A stretch of 64,000 nucleotides of DNA from NCBI GenBank assembly GCA_035685165.1, contig DASRBI010000008.1:248001-312000 (forward strand), given 5' to 3'. Position 1 is the stretch's first letter. Each line of letters begins with the position of its first letter. Source of the stretch: DATFDN01 sp035685165 (lineage in GTDB: Bacteria; Pseudomonadota; Alphaproteobacteria; Acetobacterales; Acetobacteraceae). Shown piece after piece: positions 16,798-27,002 of this stretch. Under the pieces are notes generated by a model. That model saw nothing but the letters and a program-made list of their open reading frames with translations, did no database searches and was not told the DNA's origin. The translations under genes and the position numbers were made by a program.

Positions 16798-19700
16798 TTG
16801 AACCTCTCCGCCCCGTTCATCGCGCGGCCGATCGCCACCTGGCTGCTCGCCATCGCGATCCTGCTGGCGGGCGCGCTCGGCTACCGCTCGCTGCCGGTCT
16901 CCGCGCTGCCGCAGGTGGACTTCCCGACCATCACCGTCAGCACGAAATTCCCCGGCGCGAGCCCCGATACCGTCTCCTCCCTGCTCACCGCGCCGCTGGA
17001 GCGCCAGTTCGGGCAAATCCCCGGGCTTACCGTGATGACTTCGGCAAGCTCGCAGGGCACGAGCCAGATCACCTTGCAGTTCAGCCTGGACCGCAGCCTG
17101 GATGCAGCGGCGCAGGACGTGCAGGCGGCGATCAACGCCGCACAGGGCACGATCCCCGCCAACCTGCCTTATCCGCCCACCTACTCGAAGGTGAACCCGG
17201 CCGACGCGCCGATCCTGACGCTCGTTCTCACATCCGACACCGTGCCGCTGGCCCGCCTCGGCGATGCCGCCGACACCGTCCTGCAGCCCAAGCTCGCCGA
17301 GATCGAGGGCGTCGGCCGCGTGACAGTGCAAGGCGGCTTGCGTCCCGCCGTGCGCGTGCGCGTCGATCCGGCGCGGCTCGCGGGCTACGGCGTTTCGATG
17401 GAGGATGTCCGCACCGCCGTCGCCGCCGCCAACACCAACGGCGCCAAGGGCGGGTTCGACGGGCCGCGCCAGGCAATCGCGCTCGGCGCCAACGACCAGC
17501 TCGTCGTTGCCGACCAGTACCGCGACCTCATCGTCGCCTGGCGCAACGGTGCGCCCGTGCGGCTGTCGGCGGTCGGCAGCGTCGTCAACGGGCTCGAGGA
17601 CGAGCAGGTCGGCTCTTGGTATTTCCACGACGGCCGCATGGAGCCGGCGGCGGTCTTGGAGATCCAGCGCCAGCCGGGCGCCAACATCATGCAGGTCGTC
17701 GCCCGGATCCGCGCCGCCCTGCCCGCGCTCGAGAACGCGATGGGGCAAGGCATCCGCCTCAACATCGTCTCCGACCGCACGCAAAGCATCCGCGCGTCGG
17801 TGCGCGACGTGCAGATCACGCTGATCGCCGCGGTCGCGCTCGTGGTGCTGGTGATCTTCGCCTTCCTGCGCTCGCCGCGCGCGACCTTCATCCCCGCCGT
17901 CGCGCTGCCGTTGTCGCTGATCGGCACGTTCGGCGTGATGCACTTGCTAGGCTACAGCCTCGATAATCTCTCGCTGATGGCGCTCGTCGTCGCCACCGGC
18001 TTCGTGGTGGACGACGCCATCGTGATGATCGAGAACGTCGTCCGCTACATCGAACAAGGGATGGACCCGGTGCGTGCCGCATTCCGCGGCGCCGGGCAGA
18101 TCGGCTTCACCATCGTCTCGCTCACCGTCTCCCTGGTCGCGGTGTTCATCCCGCTCCTGTTCATGTCCGGCGTGGTCGGGAGGCTGTTCAGCGAGTTCGC
18201 GGTCACGCTGTCGGTCGCCGTGATCGTCTCGGCGGTAATCTCGCTCACGCTCACGCCGATGATGTGCAGCCAGTTCCTCCGCCCGGTCACGGCTGACTCC
18301 GAAGGCCGGCTCGGCCGCGCGCTGGAATCCGGATTCCGGGCGATGCTTGGGCTCTACCGGCGCACCCTCGCCGCCTCGCTGCGGCACCAGCCATTGATGC
18401 TGGCGCTCGCCGTGGTGACGCTCGCCGGCACGATCGGGCTTTATATGATCGTGCCCAAAGGCTTCCTGCCCGAGCAGGACACCGGCACCGTCGTCGCGAT
18501 CACCGAGGCGGCCGAGAGCGCATCCGTGTCGCATCTTGCCCTCTTGCAGAACGCGGCCGCCGCGCGGCTGCGCGCTGATCCGGCGGTGACGAGCGTGATC
18601 TCGTTCGTCGGTGCCGGCACGATCAACGCTACGCCGAATGCCGGGCGCCTCACCATCGGTCTCAAGCCATTCGGCGAGCGGCCCGGAATGCACGTGCTGC
18701 TGCCGCGCCTGCACGCCGAGATCGAATCCGTGCCGGGCCTCGCCGCTTGGTTGCAGCCGGTGCAGGACATCACGCTCGGCTCCCGCGTCACTCGCACGGC
18801 CTATCAGTACACGCTGGTCGATACCGACCGCGCGGAACTCGAAACTTGGGCGCCGCGCCTCGCCAACGCCTTGCAGCGCGCACCCGCGCTGGCGGACGTT
18901 GCCTCCGATCAGCAGGAAGGCGGGTTCGCAACCGAGGTGCGGGTGGACCGGCAGACGGCGATGCGGCTCGGGGTCAGCATGCAAGCGGTGCAGGACACCC
19001 TGTACGACGCTTTCGGCCAGCGGCAGATTTCCACCATCTTCGGGCAGGCGAACCAGTACCGCGTGGTGCTGGAGGCGGACAAGGCGTGGCAGGCCGATCC
19101 GGCGGCGCTTGCGCTTCTGCGTGTGCCCGGCACCGGTGACACGCAGGTTCCGCTGGCGCAGATTGCGACTATCCGGCCGACCACAGCGCCGCTCGTGGTG
19201 ACGCACGAGGAGCAGTTTCCCTCGGCGACGATCAGCTTTGACACCGCCCCCGGCTATGCGCTCGGCGATGCGGTGCGGGCGCTGCGCGAGGCGGGGCGGC
19301 GGATCGGGATGCCGGCTACCATTTCCGGCAGCTTCTCGGGCGACGCCGCCGAGTTCCAAAGCTCGCTCGCGGCCGAGCCCTGGCTCATCCTGGCGTCGCT
19401 GGTGGTGATCTATATCGTGCTCGGCGTCTTGTACGAAAGCTGGATTCACCCGGTCACGATTCTCTCCACGCTGCCCTCGGCGGGCATCGGCGCGCTGCTC
19501 GCCCTGATGCTGTGCGGGATCGACTTGTCGCTCGTGGCGCTCGTCGGCATCGTGCTGCTGATGGGGATTGTGAAGAAGAACGCGATCATGATGATCGACT
19601 TTGCGATCGATGCGGAGCGCACGCGGGGGCTCGATCCACGCGCCGCGATCGAGGAAGCCTGCCTCTTGCGCTTCCGCCCGATCATGATGACGACGATGGC

Positions 19701-19899
19701 CGCCCTCCTCGGCGCATTGCCACTCGTGCTCGAGCGCGGGGCGGGATCGGAGCTGCGCTTTCCGCTCGGCGTGACGATCGTGGGTGGACTGCTGCTGTCG
19801 CAGCTTCTCACGCTTTACACCACGCCCGCGATCTATCTCGCCTTTGAGCGGCTGCGCCTGCGCTTCGGCGGCGACACGGTGCTGGCGGCGGCCGAGTGA
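16798..19899 (+). CDS. RND multidrug efflux pump subunit (MdtB-like)
   Basis: 1033-residue inner-membrane proton/drug antiporter. The TTG start directly abuts the preceding stop. It has the RND layout: TM1 (about 10-28), a large periplasmic porter domain, TM2-6 with the proton-relay GFVVDDAIVMIENVVRYIE motif in TM4, a second periplasmic loop, and TM7-12 (SASLVVIYIVLG type, MGIVKKNAIMMIDFAID). It ends by overlapping the next pump (GTGA). Two adjacent, non-identical pumps suggest an MdtBC-type heterotrimer. Confidence 0.95.
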   Translation: MNLSAPFIARPIATWLLAIAILLAGALGYRSLPVSALPQVDFPTITVSTKFPGASPDTVSSLLTAPLERQFGQIPGLTVMTSASSQGTSQITLQFSLDRSLDAAAQDVQAAINAAQGTIPANLPYPPTYSKVNPADAPILTLVLTSDTVPLARLGDAADTVLQPKLAEIEGVGRVTVQGGLRPAVRVRVDPARLAGYGVSMEDVRTAVAAANTNGAKGGFDGPRQAIALGANDQLVVADQYRDLIVAWRNGAPVRLSAVGSVVNGLEDEQVGSWYFHDGRMEPAAVLEIQRQPGANIMQVVARIRAALPALENAMGQGIRLNIVSDRTQSIRASVRDVQITLIAAVALVVLVIFAFLRSPRATFIPAVALPLSLIGTFGVMHLLGYSLDNLSLMALVVATGFVVDDAIVMIENVVRYIEQGMDPVRAAFRGAGQIGFTIVSLTVSLVAVFIPLLFMSGVVGRLFSEFAVTLSVAVIVSAVISLTLTPMMCSQFLRPVTADSEGRLGRALESGFRAMLGLYRRTLAASLRHQPLMLALAVVTLAGTIGLYMIVPKGFLPEQDTGTVVAITEAAESASVSHLALLQNAAAARLRADPAVTSVISFVGAGTINATPNAGRLTIGLKPFGERPGMHVLLPRLHAEIESVPGLAAWLQPVQDITLGSRVTRTAYQYTLVDTDRAELETWAPRLANALQRAPALADVASDQQEGGFATEVRVDRQTAMRLGVSMQAVQDTLYDAFGQRQISTIFGQANQYRVVLEADKAWQADPAALALLRVPGTGDTQVPLAQIATIRPTTAPLVVTHEEQFPSATISFDTAPGYALGDAVRALREAGRRIGMPATISGSFSGDAAEFQSSLAAEPWLILASLVVIYIVLGVLYESWIHPVTILSTLPSAGIGALLALMLCGIDLSLVALVGIVLLMGIVKKNAIMMIDFAIDAERTRGLDPRAAIEEACLLRFRPIMMTTMAALLGALPLVLERGAGSELRFPLGVTIVGGLLLSQLLTLYTTPAIYLAFERLRLRFGGDTVLAAAE

Positions 19900-22800
19900 G
19901 TCTCTCCGCGCACTTCATCGCCCGGCCAGTCGCGACGATCCTGCTTGCGATCGGCATCCTGATCGCGGGCGCCGTCGCCTACCGTTTCCTGCCCATCTCG
20001 GCGCTGCCGAGCATCGACATCCCGACTATCGTCGTCATCGCGGGTCGGCCGGGCGCAGACCCCGAGACGATGGCGAACTCGGTCGCCGCGCCCTTGGAGC
20101 GGCGGCTCGGCGAGATCGCCGGCGTGACCGAGATCACCTCCACCAGCTCCATCGGCAACACCGCGATCGTTATCCAGTTCGAGCTCGACCGCGACATCAA
20201 CGGCGCGGCGCGCGACGTGCAGGCAGCGATCAACGCCGCGATGGACGATCTGCCGTCGGATCTGCCGCTGCGGCCGTTCTACCGCAAGTTCAATCCGGCC
20301 GACGCGCCGATCATGACCATCGCGCTCTCGTCGGACGCGCTGCCGATCCGCGACATTTACGACGCCGCCGATACCGTGCTCGCGCAGCGCCTGTCGCAGG
20401 TCGAGGGCGTCGCGAACGTCACCGTCAGCGGCGCCGAGAAGCCTGCCGTGCGCGTCGATCTCGATCCGGTGCGGCTGGTGGCGGCGGGGCTGTCGGCGCA
20501 AAACGTCGTCACCGCGATCCAGCAGGCCAACGTCACGGAACCCACGGGCGGCTTCAGCGGGCCGGAGACCGCCGCCTCCATCAAGGTGAACGGCCAGCTT
20601 TCGGCGGCGGCACAGTATCGCAACCTCGTGCTGAAGGCAGCACCCGGCGTCACCTTGACCTTGGCGGATGTGGCGCGCGTCACCGATGGCGTCGCCAACG
20701 TTCGACTCGCCGCCTGGGATGGCAAGCAGCCCGCCATTCTGCTGACCGTTACGAAGGAAGCCGGCGCCAACGTGATCCAGACGGTTGATCGCGTGCGCGC
20801 CATGCTGCCGCAGCTTCAGGAATGGATGCCGGCCGGGATCAAGCTTTCGGTGATCCAGGACCGCACGGCGACGATCCGCGCCTCGGTGGATGAGGTGCAG
20901 TACACGCTCGCGGTCACCGTGGCACTCGTGCTCCTGGTGGTACTGCTCTTCATGCGCCGCCTGGTGCCGACCTTGGCCGCCGCCGTCACCGTGCCGCTCG
21001 CGCTGTGCGGCACGGTCGCCGGCATGTGGTTCATGGGCTACCTGCTCGACAATTTTTCGTTGATGGCGCTGACGATCTCGGTCGGCTTCGTGGTGGACGA
21101 CGCGATCGTCATGATCGAGAACATCACCCGCCATATCGAGCGCGGCCTGCCGCCGATGCAGGCGGCAATCGTGGGGGCGAAGCAGATCGGCTTCACCGTA
21201 ATCTCGATCACCGTGTCGCTGATGGCCGTGTTCATCCCGCTGATCTTCATGGGTGGCATCCTGGGGCGGCTGTTCCACGAGTTCGCGATGACGCTGACGA
21301 TGGCGATCGTCATCTCTGCGGCGGTCTCGCTCACGCTGACGCCGATGATCTGCGGCCGCTACATGACGCCCGAGCACGGCCGTACAGGGTTCTGGCACCG
21401 CTTCTCGGAGGGATTCGAGCGCGGCTTCGCTTCGCTGCGGCGCTTCTACGCGCGCTCGCTCGGCTGGTCGCTGCGCCATCAGGCCTTCATGCTGCTTTTG
21501 CTGGCGCTGACCGTCATCGTGACGGTGCGGCTCTACGGCACAGTCGCCAAGGGATTCATACCGATCCAGGACACCGGCATCCTGTTGGGGTCGACGGTCG
21601 CGAGCCCCGATGTCTCCTTCAAGGCGATGGAGGAGCGGCAGCGCGCCGTGGTCGATGTGCTGCTGGCGGACCCCGCCGTCGACACGGTCGCCTCGATGGT
21701 CGGCGTCGCCAGCGGCTGGAGCTCGCTCAACCGCGGCAGCATCCTCGTCAGCCTCAAGCCGCTTGGCGCGCGGCATGTCAGTTCCGAGGAAGTGATCGAG
21801 CGGCTGCGCCCAAAGCTGATGCGGCTGGGCGGGGTGCAGACCTTCCTCGCCTCCGCACAGGATTTGCGCGGCGGCGGCCGCGCAGGCGGCTCGCAGTTCC
21901 AGTTCGTGTTGATCGGCGACGAAGTGGGCGAGCTTCGCCGCTGGTCGCAGCTCCTCGAGGATCGGCTAAAGGAGACGCCGGGGATCGACGACGTGACCTC
22001 CGATCAGGACCGCGCGGGTCCGCAGGAGAACATCGTCATCGATCGCGACGCCGCCGCCCGGCTCGGCGTCAGCGCCGGCGCGATCGATGCCGCGCTCAAC
22101 AACGCCTTCGCCCAGCGTCAGGTCTCGACCATCTATTCGCAGCGTAACCAATACAAGGTAGTGGTCGAGGCCGACCCTTCCTTGCAGGTCTCGCCCGCGA
22201 TGCTCGACCGCGTTTATGTGGGAAGCAGCACAGGGGTCCAGGTGCCACTCGCCGCCGTCGCGCATTTCGCCACCGGCGATGCCGCGCTCGCGGTGCATCA
22301 CCAGGGACAGTTCCCGGCGGCGACGCTGAGTTTCAACATAGGCGAAGGAAAGTCACTCGGCGATGCCGAGGCCGCGGTCGACAAGGCGGTGCTCGACCTC
22401 AGGATGCCGGCGCGCCTGCACACCGAGTATGCCGGCAACGCGCGATGGCTTCAGGAAACCACGCGGACCGCGCCGCTGCTGATCGCCGCCGCCCTGATCG
22501 CGATCTACATCGTGCTCGGGGTGCTTTATGAGAGTCTGCTGCACCCGCTGACCATCCTCTCCACCCTGCCTTCGGCAGGGCTCGGCGCGTTGCTCGCCTT
22601 GCTGATCACCGGCCAGCCACTCGATCTTTTGGGCATGGTCGGGATCGTGCTGCTGATGGGGATCGTGAAGAAGAACGGCATCATGATGGTCGATTTCGCG
22701 CTGGAAGCCGAGCGCGAACGCGGCCTCGCGCCGATCGACGCCATCCGCGAGGCCTGTCTCGAGCGGTTCCGTCCGATCCTGATGACCACGCTCGCCGCGC

Positions 22801-22997
22801 TGCTCAGTGCCATGCCGCTCGCGCTCGCCTTCGGCACAGGCGCCGAGTTCCGCCGTCCGTTGGGCATCTCGGTCGCAGGCGGCCTAATCGTCTCCCAGGC
22901 GCTGACGCTCTACACCACGCCGAGTGTCTATCTGGCGCTGGAGCGGCTCACTCGCAGACGGCGGCGCCGAATCGTGCTGCCGAGTGTGGCGGAATAG
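19896..22997 (+). CDS. RND multidrug efflux pump subunit (MdtC-like)
   Basis: 1033 residues, the same length as the preceding pump but clearly diverged. The GTG start overlaps the previous stop. TM4 carries GFVVDDAIVMIENITRHIE, with the two adjacent Asp needed for proton translocation, and TM10-11 carry MGIVKKNGIMMVDFALE. Porter domains are of the normal RND size. It is the last gene of the outer-membrane factor, adaptor, pump, pump operon. Substrates cannot be predicted; the MdtABC and MuxABC systems export novobiocin, bile salts and other amphiphiles. Confidence 0.95.
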   Translation: MSLSAHFIARPVATILLAIGILIAGAVAYRFLPISALPSIDIPTIVVIAGRPGADPETMANSVAAPLERRLGEIAGVTEITSTSSIGNTAIVIQFELDRDINGAARDVQAAINAAMDDLPSDLPLRPFYRKFNPADAPIMTIALSSDALPIRDIYDAADTVLAQRLSQVEGVANVTVSGAEKPAVRVDLDPVRLVAAGLSAQNVVTAIQQANVTEPTGGFSGPETAASIKVNGQLSAAAQYRNLVLKAAPGVTLTLADVARVTDGVANVRLAAWDGKQPAILLTVTKEAGANVIQTVDRVRAMLPQLQEWMPAGIKLSVIQDRTATIRASVDEVQYTLAVTVALVLLVVLLFMRRLVPTLAAAVTVPLALCGTVAGMWFMGYLLDNFSLMALTISVGFVVDDAIVMIENITRHIERGLPPMQAAIVGAKQIGFTVISITVSLMAVFIPLIFMGGILGRLFHEFAMTLTMAIVISAAVSLTLTPMICGRYMTPEHGRTGFWHRFSEGFERGFASLRRFYARSLGWSLRHQAFMLLLLALTVIVTVRLYGTVAKGFIPIQDTGILLGSTVASPDVSFKAMEERQRAVVDVLLADPAVDTVASMVGVASGWSSLNRGSILVSLKPLGARHVSSEEVIERLRPKLMRLGGVQTFLASAQDLRGGGRAGGSQFQFVLIGDEVGELRRWSQLLEDRLKETPGIDDVTSDQDRAGPQENIVIDRDAAARLGVSAGAIDAALNNAFAQRQVSTIYSQRNQYKVVVEADPSLQVSPAMLDRVYVGSSTGVQVPLAAVAHFATGDAALAVHHQGQFPAATLSFNIGEGKSLGDAEAAVDKAVLDLRMPARLHTEYAGNARWLQETTRTAPLLIAAALIAIYIVLGVLYESLLHPLTILSTLPSAGLGALLALLITGQPLDLLGMVGIVLLMGIVKKNGIMMVDFALEAERERGLAPIDAIREACLERFRPILMTTLAALLSAMPLALAFGTGAEFRRPLGISVAGGLIVSQALTLYTTPSVYLALERLTRRRRRRIVLPSVAE

Positions 22998-23266
22998 GGC
23001 AGGCGTCTAGCATCTAGCCGCCTTCCTGGAATGACAGCGTGGGCTGGGCTTGATATCCGAGCAGCGGGCTCGCTGCGCTGTTTCTGCTGGCGGCGCCCGC
23101 ATTGTATTTTGACGTCATTTAGAGCAGTAGAGCCGCGCTGTTGCCGCGATATGCAACCCGTTTGCGAGCGCCGCGAAGCGGCGCGAAGCATATCCAGGGG
23201 TGCAACACCGCGGTGGCCCTACATTGCTTCGCCGCGCGGATGCGTGGCTAGTAATGACGCCACTTC
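22998..23266. other. Non-coding gap between efflux operon and dioxygenase gene
   Basis: 269 bp between convergent genes. I see no convincing gene. It holds degraded repeat-like pieces (CTGGAATGACAG near 23027; GCCGCGAAGCGGCGCGAAGC near 23171; ATTGCTTCGCCGCGCGG near 23223, the last resembling common alphaproteobacterial intergenic repeats). No strong T-run terminator was found. Confidence 0.4.
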
Positions 23267-24160
23267 CTACGCCGCAAGCTGCTTCGGATCGGCACCGACC
23301 CGCCCCGAGCCACCGGAACTCTCCGCCGCCAACTTAAAATCGTACCGCACCGCCGGAATGCCCCGTACCGGCGCGTCGGGATCGTTCGCCCGCGCGTGCA
23401 CCACGAGCTGACTCGACACGCCGAACACGGTGTCGGAGTCGATGTGCGCGTCGTCGGCGAAATAGAGCGCCGTAACCAGCTCGCGATGGCCGGGCGCGCT
23501 GATGAGGAAATGAATATGCGCGGGCCGGTGGCCGTGCCGGTTCTGCCGGCGCACCAGCGTGCCGACGGGACCGTCCATCGGGATCGAGTAGCCGCGCGGC
23601 TTCAACGTGCGAACCCAGTACCGCCCCTGATCGTCACAGCGGATGTTGCCGCGCATATCGATCGTCGCATCGCGGGCCTGCAAGTCATAAAGTCCATCGG
23701 GGTCGGTCTGCCAGAGCTGGATGTAGGCGCCCGCCAGCGGCTCGCCGTGTGAATCGCGCACCGTGCCGTAAAGCAGAAGCTCCGGTCCCGTCGCCTGACG
23801 CGCGATGCTGCCGCCAAGCGGCACCTCCGGCGCGTCCTGTCGATAGAATGGCCCGAGCAGGCTGCTCTGCGTTCCCTCGGCCGCGACGGGCGCGTCATGC
23901 ATCTGCTGCACGAGGGCAGACAGGCCGAGCACGTCGGAAAGGAGGATGAATTCCTGGCGGGTCTCGGTGCACATCTGCCCGACCTGGGTGAGAAATCCGA
24001 TCGCCTTCAGCCATTCCTCCGGCGTCAGCCGCACCTCGCGGGCGAAGTCGTGCATGTGGCGGACGAGACTTGCCATTACCTCTTTCAGCCGCGGATCGGG
24101 CGTGGAGGCCATCTGCTCTAGCACGGCCTCGGTGACGGTTTCCTCGGTCAGATCCTGCAT
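23267..24160 (-). CDS. Intradiol ring-cleavage dioxygenase (hydroxyquinol/catechol 1,2-dioxygenase family)
   Basis: 297-residue non-heme Fe(III) dioxygenase that opens catecholic rings between the two hydroxyls. The iron ligands are visible: Tyr158 (GLYDLQ), Tyr191 (RGYSIP), and His215 and His217 (RPAHIHF). The N-terminal helical dimerisation domain (1-95) and SLLGPFYRQDAPEVPLGG match hydroxyquinol 1,2-dioxygenases better than chlorocatechol enzymes, but substrate remains an inference. It is 15 bp downstream of an LLM flavin oxidoreductase gene on the same strand, a plausible partner. Confidence 0.9.
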   Translation of the reverse strand: MQDLTEETVTEAVLEQMASTPDPRLKEVMASLVRHMHDFAREVRLTPEEWLKAIGFLTQVGQMCTETRQEFILLSDVLGLSALVQQMHDAPVAAEGTQSSLLGPFYRQDAPEVPLGGSIARQATGPELLLYGTVRDSHGEPLAGAYIQLWQTDPDGLYDLQARDATIDMRGNIRCDDQGRYWVRTLKPRGYSIPMDGPVGTLVRRQNRHGHRPAHIHFLISAPGHRELVTALYFADDAHIDSDTVFGVSSQLVVHARANDPDAPVRGIPAVRYDFKLAAESSGGSGRVGADPKQLAA

Positions 24161-24175
24161 GAGGCCCTCTCCTTT

Positions 24176-25171
24176 TCATTCAGCGGCGGCGCACCGGTCG
24201 GCGAGCGCTGGCATCACCTCGGCGGCGAAATCCCGCAGGCTTTTCACGTGCGCCTTGGGATCGACCAGCAGCACGCGCTGCACGCCGCCGTCGCGTAGCT
24301 GGCGCAGTCGCGCGATGATCTCCTCCGCCGTGCCGAGCAGGGCCGCGTCGTCGCGGCGCACGTCGCTCGGCGCCGCCTCGCCACGCGCAAGATCGCCGAT
24401 CACCCGCAGCACCTGCGCGCGCGTTTCGTACGCGGCCTCGCGTTCTTCCTCGGAGCGGACCATCTGCAGCGCGCGCGCGACCGCCACCATCGACGGATCA
24501 TAAGCGCGCCCCGCCTCGGCGCATGCCTCGCGGAACAGCGCGACGCGCTGCAAGATGAGGCGCACCGAGGCGATCTGATCAAGCAGCAAGTTGAATCCCT
24601 CGCGCGCGGCGCGGCGGATCGACTCGGGGCTGCCCGCCGCGAGCCACAGCGGCGGATGCGGGCGCTGCACGGGCTCGGGCTCGACGACGATATTCTCGTA
24701 GCGCCATCGCTTGCCGCGATGGCTGAAGCGGCCGGGCTCGGTCCAGGCCTTGCGGATCACGTCCACCGCCTCGTCGAACCGTTCGCTTGCCTCCTCCTGC
24801 GGGATGCAGAAGCCGCTAAACTCGGCGGCGCGATAGCCCTTGCCGATGCCTAGATCGAGCCGCCCGCCGGATAAGAGATCGAGGGTGGCCGCCTGCTCGG
24901 CGATCAGCACCGGATTGTGCCAGGGCAGCACCACGACGGCGGTGCCGAGCCGGATGCGACTCGTGCGCGCAGCGAGGTAAGCGAGGAGCGTGAGCGAGGC
25001 GGAGACCTGTCCCTGACCGGTGAAATGGTGCTCGACTAGGAACACGCTGTCGAAGCCGAGGCGCTCCGCCTCCACCGCATAATCGATGAAGCCCCGGTAG
25101 GAGTGACTGTCCCCCGTGCCGAGATTCGTTCCGCGCTTGGTGCGCGCGCCACCGAACAGCCCGAATTGCAT
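24176..25171 (-). CDS. LLM-class flavin-dependent oxidoreductase (luciferase-like)
   Basis: 331-residue TIM-barrel flavoprotein of the bacterial-luciferase superfamily. Features: N-terminal MQFGLFGGAR, the FLVEHHFTG segment, the RIRLGTAVVVLPWHNPVLIAEQ motif (residues about 72-91) and DLLSGGRLDLGIGKGY. The ATG at 25171 is preceded by GGGAGAG. It is likely a monooxygenase using reduced FMN. Transcribed with the intradiol dioxygenase, it may hydroxylate an aromatic or heterocyclic precursor (inference). No flavin reductase is encoded alongside. Confidence 0.9.
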   Translation of the reverse strand: MQFGLFGGARTKRGTNLGTGDSHSYRGFIDYAVEAERLGFDSVFLVEHHFTGQGQVSASLTLLAYLAARTSRIRLGTAVVVLPWHNPVLIAEQAATLDLLSGGRLDLGIGKGYRAAEFSGFCIPQEEASERFDEAVDVIRKAWTEPGRFSHRGKRWRYENIVVEPEPVQRPHPPLWLAAGSPESIRRAAREGFNLLLDQIASVRLILQRVALFREACAEAGRAYDPSMVAVARALQMVRSEEEREAAYETRAQVLRVIGDLARGEAAPSDVRRDDAALLGTAEEIIARLRQLRDGGVQRVLLVDPKAHVKSLRDFAAEVMPALADRCAAAE

Positions 25172-25227
25172 ACCGCTCTCCCTGTCGCGAGTATGCACGC
25201 CAGGAACGGATTGACGAGAGGGACCGG

Positions 25228-25740
25228 ATGGACGCCGCCGCGTTGCGCGCCTTGCAGGCGCCGCTCAAGCAGCAATACCGCGAGCACCCCGAAACCGCCG
25301 GCGTGCCTGCCCGCGCCGAGTGCCGCCTCGACATGGCGGACATCGCCTGCACGGTGCCCACGTGGGGCGGCGAGGTGAAGGCCGGGCTGCACAAGGCGGG
25401 CGGCGGATCGGGCGCGCTCGCCTGCTCGGCCGACATGCTGCTGGAGGCGCTGGTCGCCTGCGCCGGCACCACGCTCTGCGCCGTGGCGACCGCGATGAGC
25501 ATTCCGATGCGGGGTGGCCGCATCGTCGCCGAGGGCGTGTGGGACGCGCGCGGCACACTCGGCGTCGATCGCGCCGTGCCCGTCGGGCTGACGGAAATCA
25601 CGCTGCGTTTCGAGCTCGACTGCGACGCCGAGGCGGAGAAGATCGCGCGGCTGATCGAGACGACGGAGCGGTACTGCGTGATCCTGCAAACCTTGAAGAA
25701 CCCGCCGCGCATCAGCATCGCGCAGACCGCTGCCGCGTGA
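25228..25740 (+). CDS. OsmC-family protein
   Basis: 170 residues with the OsmC/Ohr fold: a beta-rich N-terminal half, the central helix LLEALVACAGTTLCAVATAM (residues 71-90, containing two cysteines) and a C-terminal RIVAEGVWDARG and LIETTERYCVILQTLKN region. The second conserved Cys of Ohr-type peroxidases corresponds to YCVILQ. Thiol-dependent peroxidase activity is possible but not certain. Its stop overlaps the GTG start of the MFS exporter gene, so the two are coupled. Confidence 0.88.
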   Translation: MDAAALRALQAPLKQQYREHPETAGVPARAECRLDMADIACTVPTWGGEVKAGLHKAGGGSGALACSADMLLEALVACAGTTLCAVATAMSIPMRGGRIVAEGVWDARGTLGVDRAVPVGLTEITLRFELDCDAEAEKIARLIETTERYCVILQTLKNPPRISIAQTAAA

Positions 25741-26945
25741 GGGAGAGCACGCGCGCACCCTTCGCCGTGGTGGTGGCCGTCACCGCCTGCGGCACGCTCG
25801 GGATGCACCTGATCATCCCGGCGCTGCCGGCGACCGCCACCGCGCTCGGCGTGTCGGCGCCGGTGATCCAGCTCACCATCACGCTCTACCTCATCGGCCT
25901 CGCCGCCGGACAGGTGCTTTACGGCCCGATCTCCGACCGGTTCGGGCGGCGGCCAGTGCTGATTCTAGGCCTCGGGCTGTTCACGCTGGCGGGCCTCGCC
26001 ACGGCAGCGGCGCCGAGCGCGGGGGTGCTCATCGGCGCGCGCATCGTGCAGTCGCTCGGCGGCTGCGCGGGGCTCGTTCTGGGCCGGGCGATCGTGCGCG
26101 ATGCCGCCGCGCCGGACCGGGCGGCGGCACAGCTCGCGCTGCTCACCTTGGTGATGTCGATGGCCCCGGCGATCGCGCCGGCGATCGGCGGCTACGCCGC
26201 GGCACGTGCCGGCTGGCGCGCCAGCTTCGCCCTGCTCGCCGTTGTTGGCGCGCTCTCCACCGCACTCGCCGTTCTGTTCATGCCGGAAACCAATCGGGGA
26301 GGCGGCCGGGGCCGGCCAGTGATCGGCCCGTCGCTGCGGTTGCTGCGCTCGCCCGGCTTCTGCGGCTATGCGATCGGCGGTGCCTGCACCACCACCTCGT
26401 TCTACGCCTTCATGGCAGCCTCGCCGTTCATCCTGATGGACAGGCTGCATCAGAGCGAGCAGCGCGTCGGGCTTTACTACATGCTGCTAATGCTGGGCGT
26501 CGCCACCGGCGGCTTGCTCGCGAACCGCGTGGCGGGACGGCTGCGGGTGAGCACGGCGCTCAGGATCGCCAATATGATCGCGGTGCTGAGCGCCGCGGCC
26601 TTTCTTGCCGCGACGGTCGCCGATCGTCTGAGCGTGGTTTCAGTGATCGGCAGCATCGCCTTCTTCATGGTCGGCGCGGGGCTCGCCAGTCCGTTCGCCA
26701 TCACCGGAGCGGTGTCGGTCAACCCGCAGGCGATCGGCGCCGCCTCGGGCCTCTACGGCTTCGTGCAGATGAGTTACGGCGCCTTGTGCACGGTAGCGGT
26801 GGAAACGTGGCGGCCCGGCTCGGTGCTCACCGTCGCCTTCGTGCTGCTCGGCTCGGCGCTCGTTGGGCAGGCCGCATTTTCGCTCGCGGTGCGGAGGTCG
26901 GGGGGCGGTGATCATCGTCGTTCCCGTGAGAGTCGGACCTCATGA
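25737..26945 (+). CDS. MFS drug exporter, Bcr/CflA family
   Basis: 402-residue, 12-helix major-facilitator exporter. The GTG at 25737 overlaps the osmC-like stop (GTGA); the open frame continues upstream but would run antiparallel in register through the OsmC gene and has no hydrophobic character. Motif A is present as YGPISDRFGRRPVLI after TM2, and the Bcr/CflA signature ARIVQSLGGCAGLVLGRAIVRD in TM4. Substrate unknown. Confidence 0.92.
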   Translation: MRESTRAPFAVVVAVTACGTLGMHLIIPALPATATALGVSAPVIQLTITLYLIGLAAGQVLYGPISDRFGRRPVLILGLGLFTLAGLATAAAPSAGVLIGARIVQSLGGCAGLVLGRAIVRDAAAPDRAAAQLALLTLVMSMAPAIAPAIGGYAAARAGWRASFALLAVVGALSTALAVLFMPETNRGGGRGRPVIGPSLRLLRSPGFCGYAIGGACTTTSFYAFMAASPFILMDRLHQSEQRVGLYYMLLMLGVATGGLLANRVAGRLRVSTALRIANMIAVLSAAAFLAATVADRLSVVSVIGSIAFFMVGAGLASPFAITGAVSVNPQAIGAASGLYGFVQMSYGALCTVAVETWRPGSVLTVAFVLLGSALVGQAAFSLAVRRSGGGDHRRSRESRTS

Positions 26946-27002
26946 AACGACCTGCTGCATCCCCCTGAGACAAGCGCTCAATGGCGATTCGGTGCCTTCC
27001 AG

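Noticed and set aside
19833..21776. A 647-codon minus-strand open frame opposite the RND pump
   Set aside because: His/Arg/Asp-rich antisense translation; the plus strand carries a full RND pump with conserved motifs.
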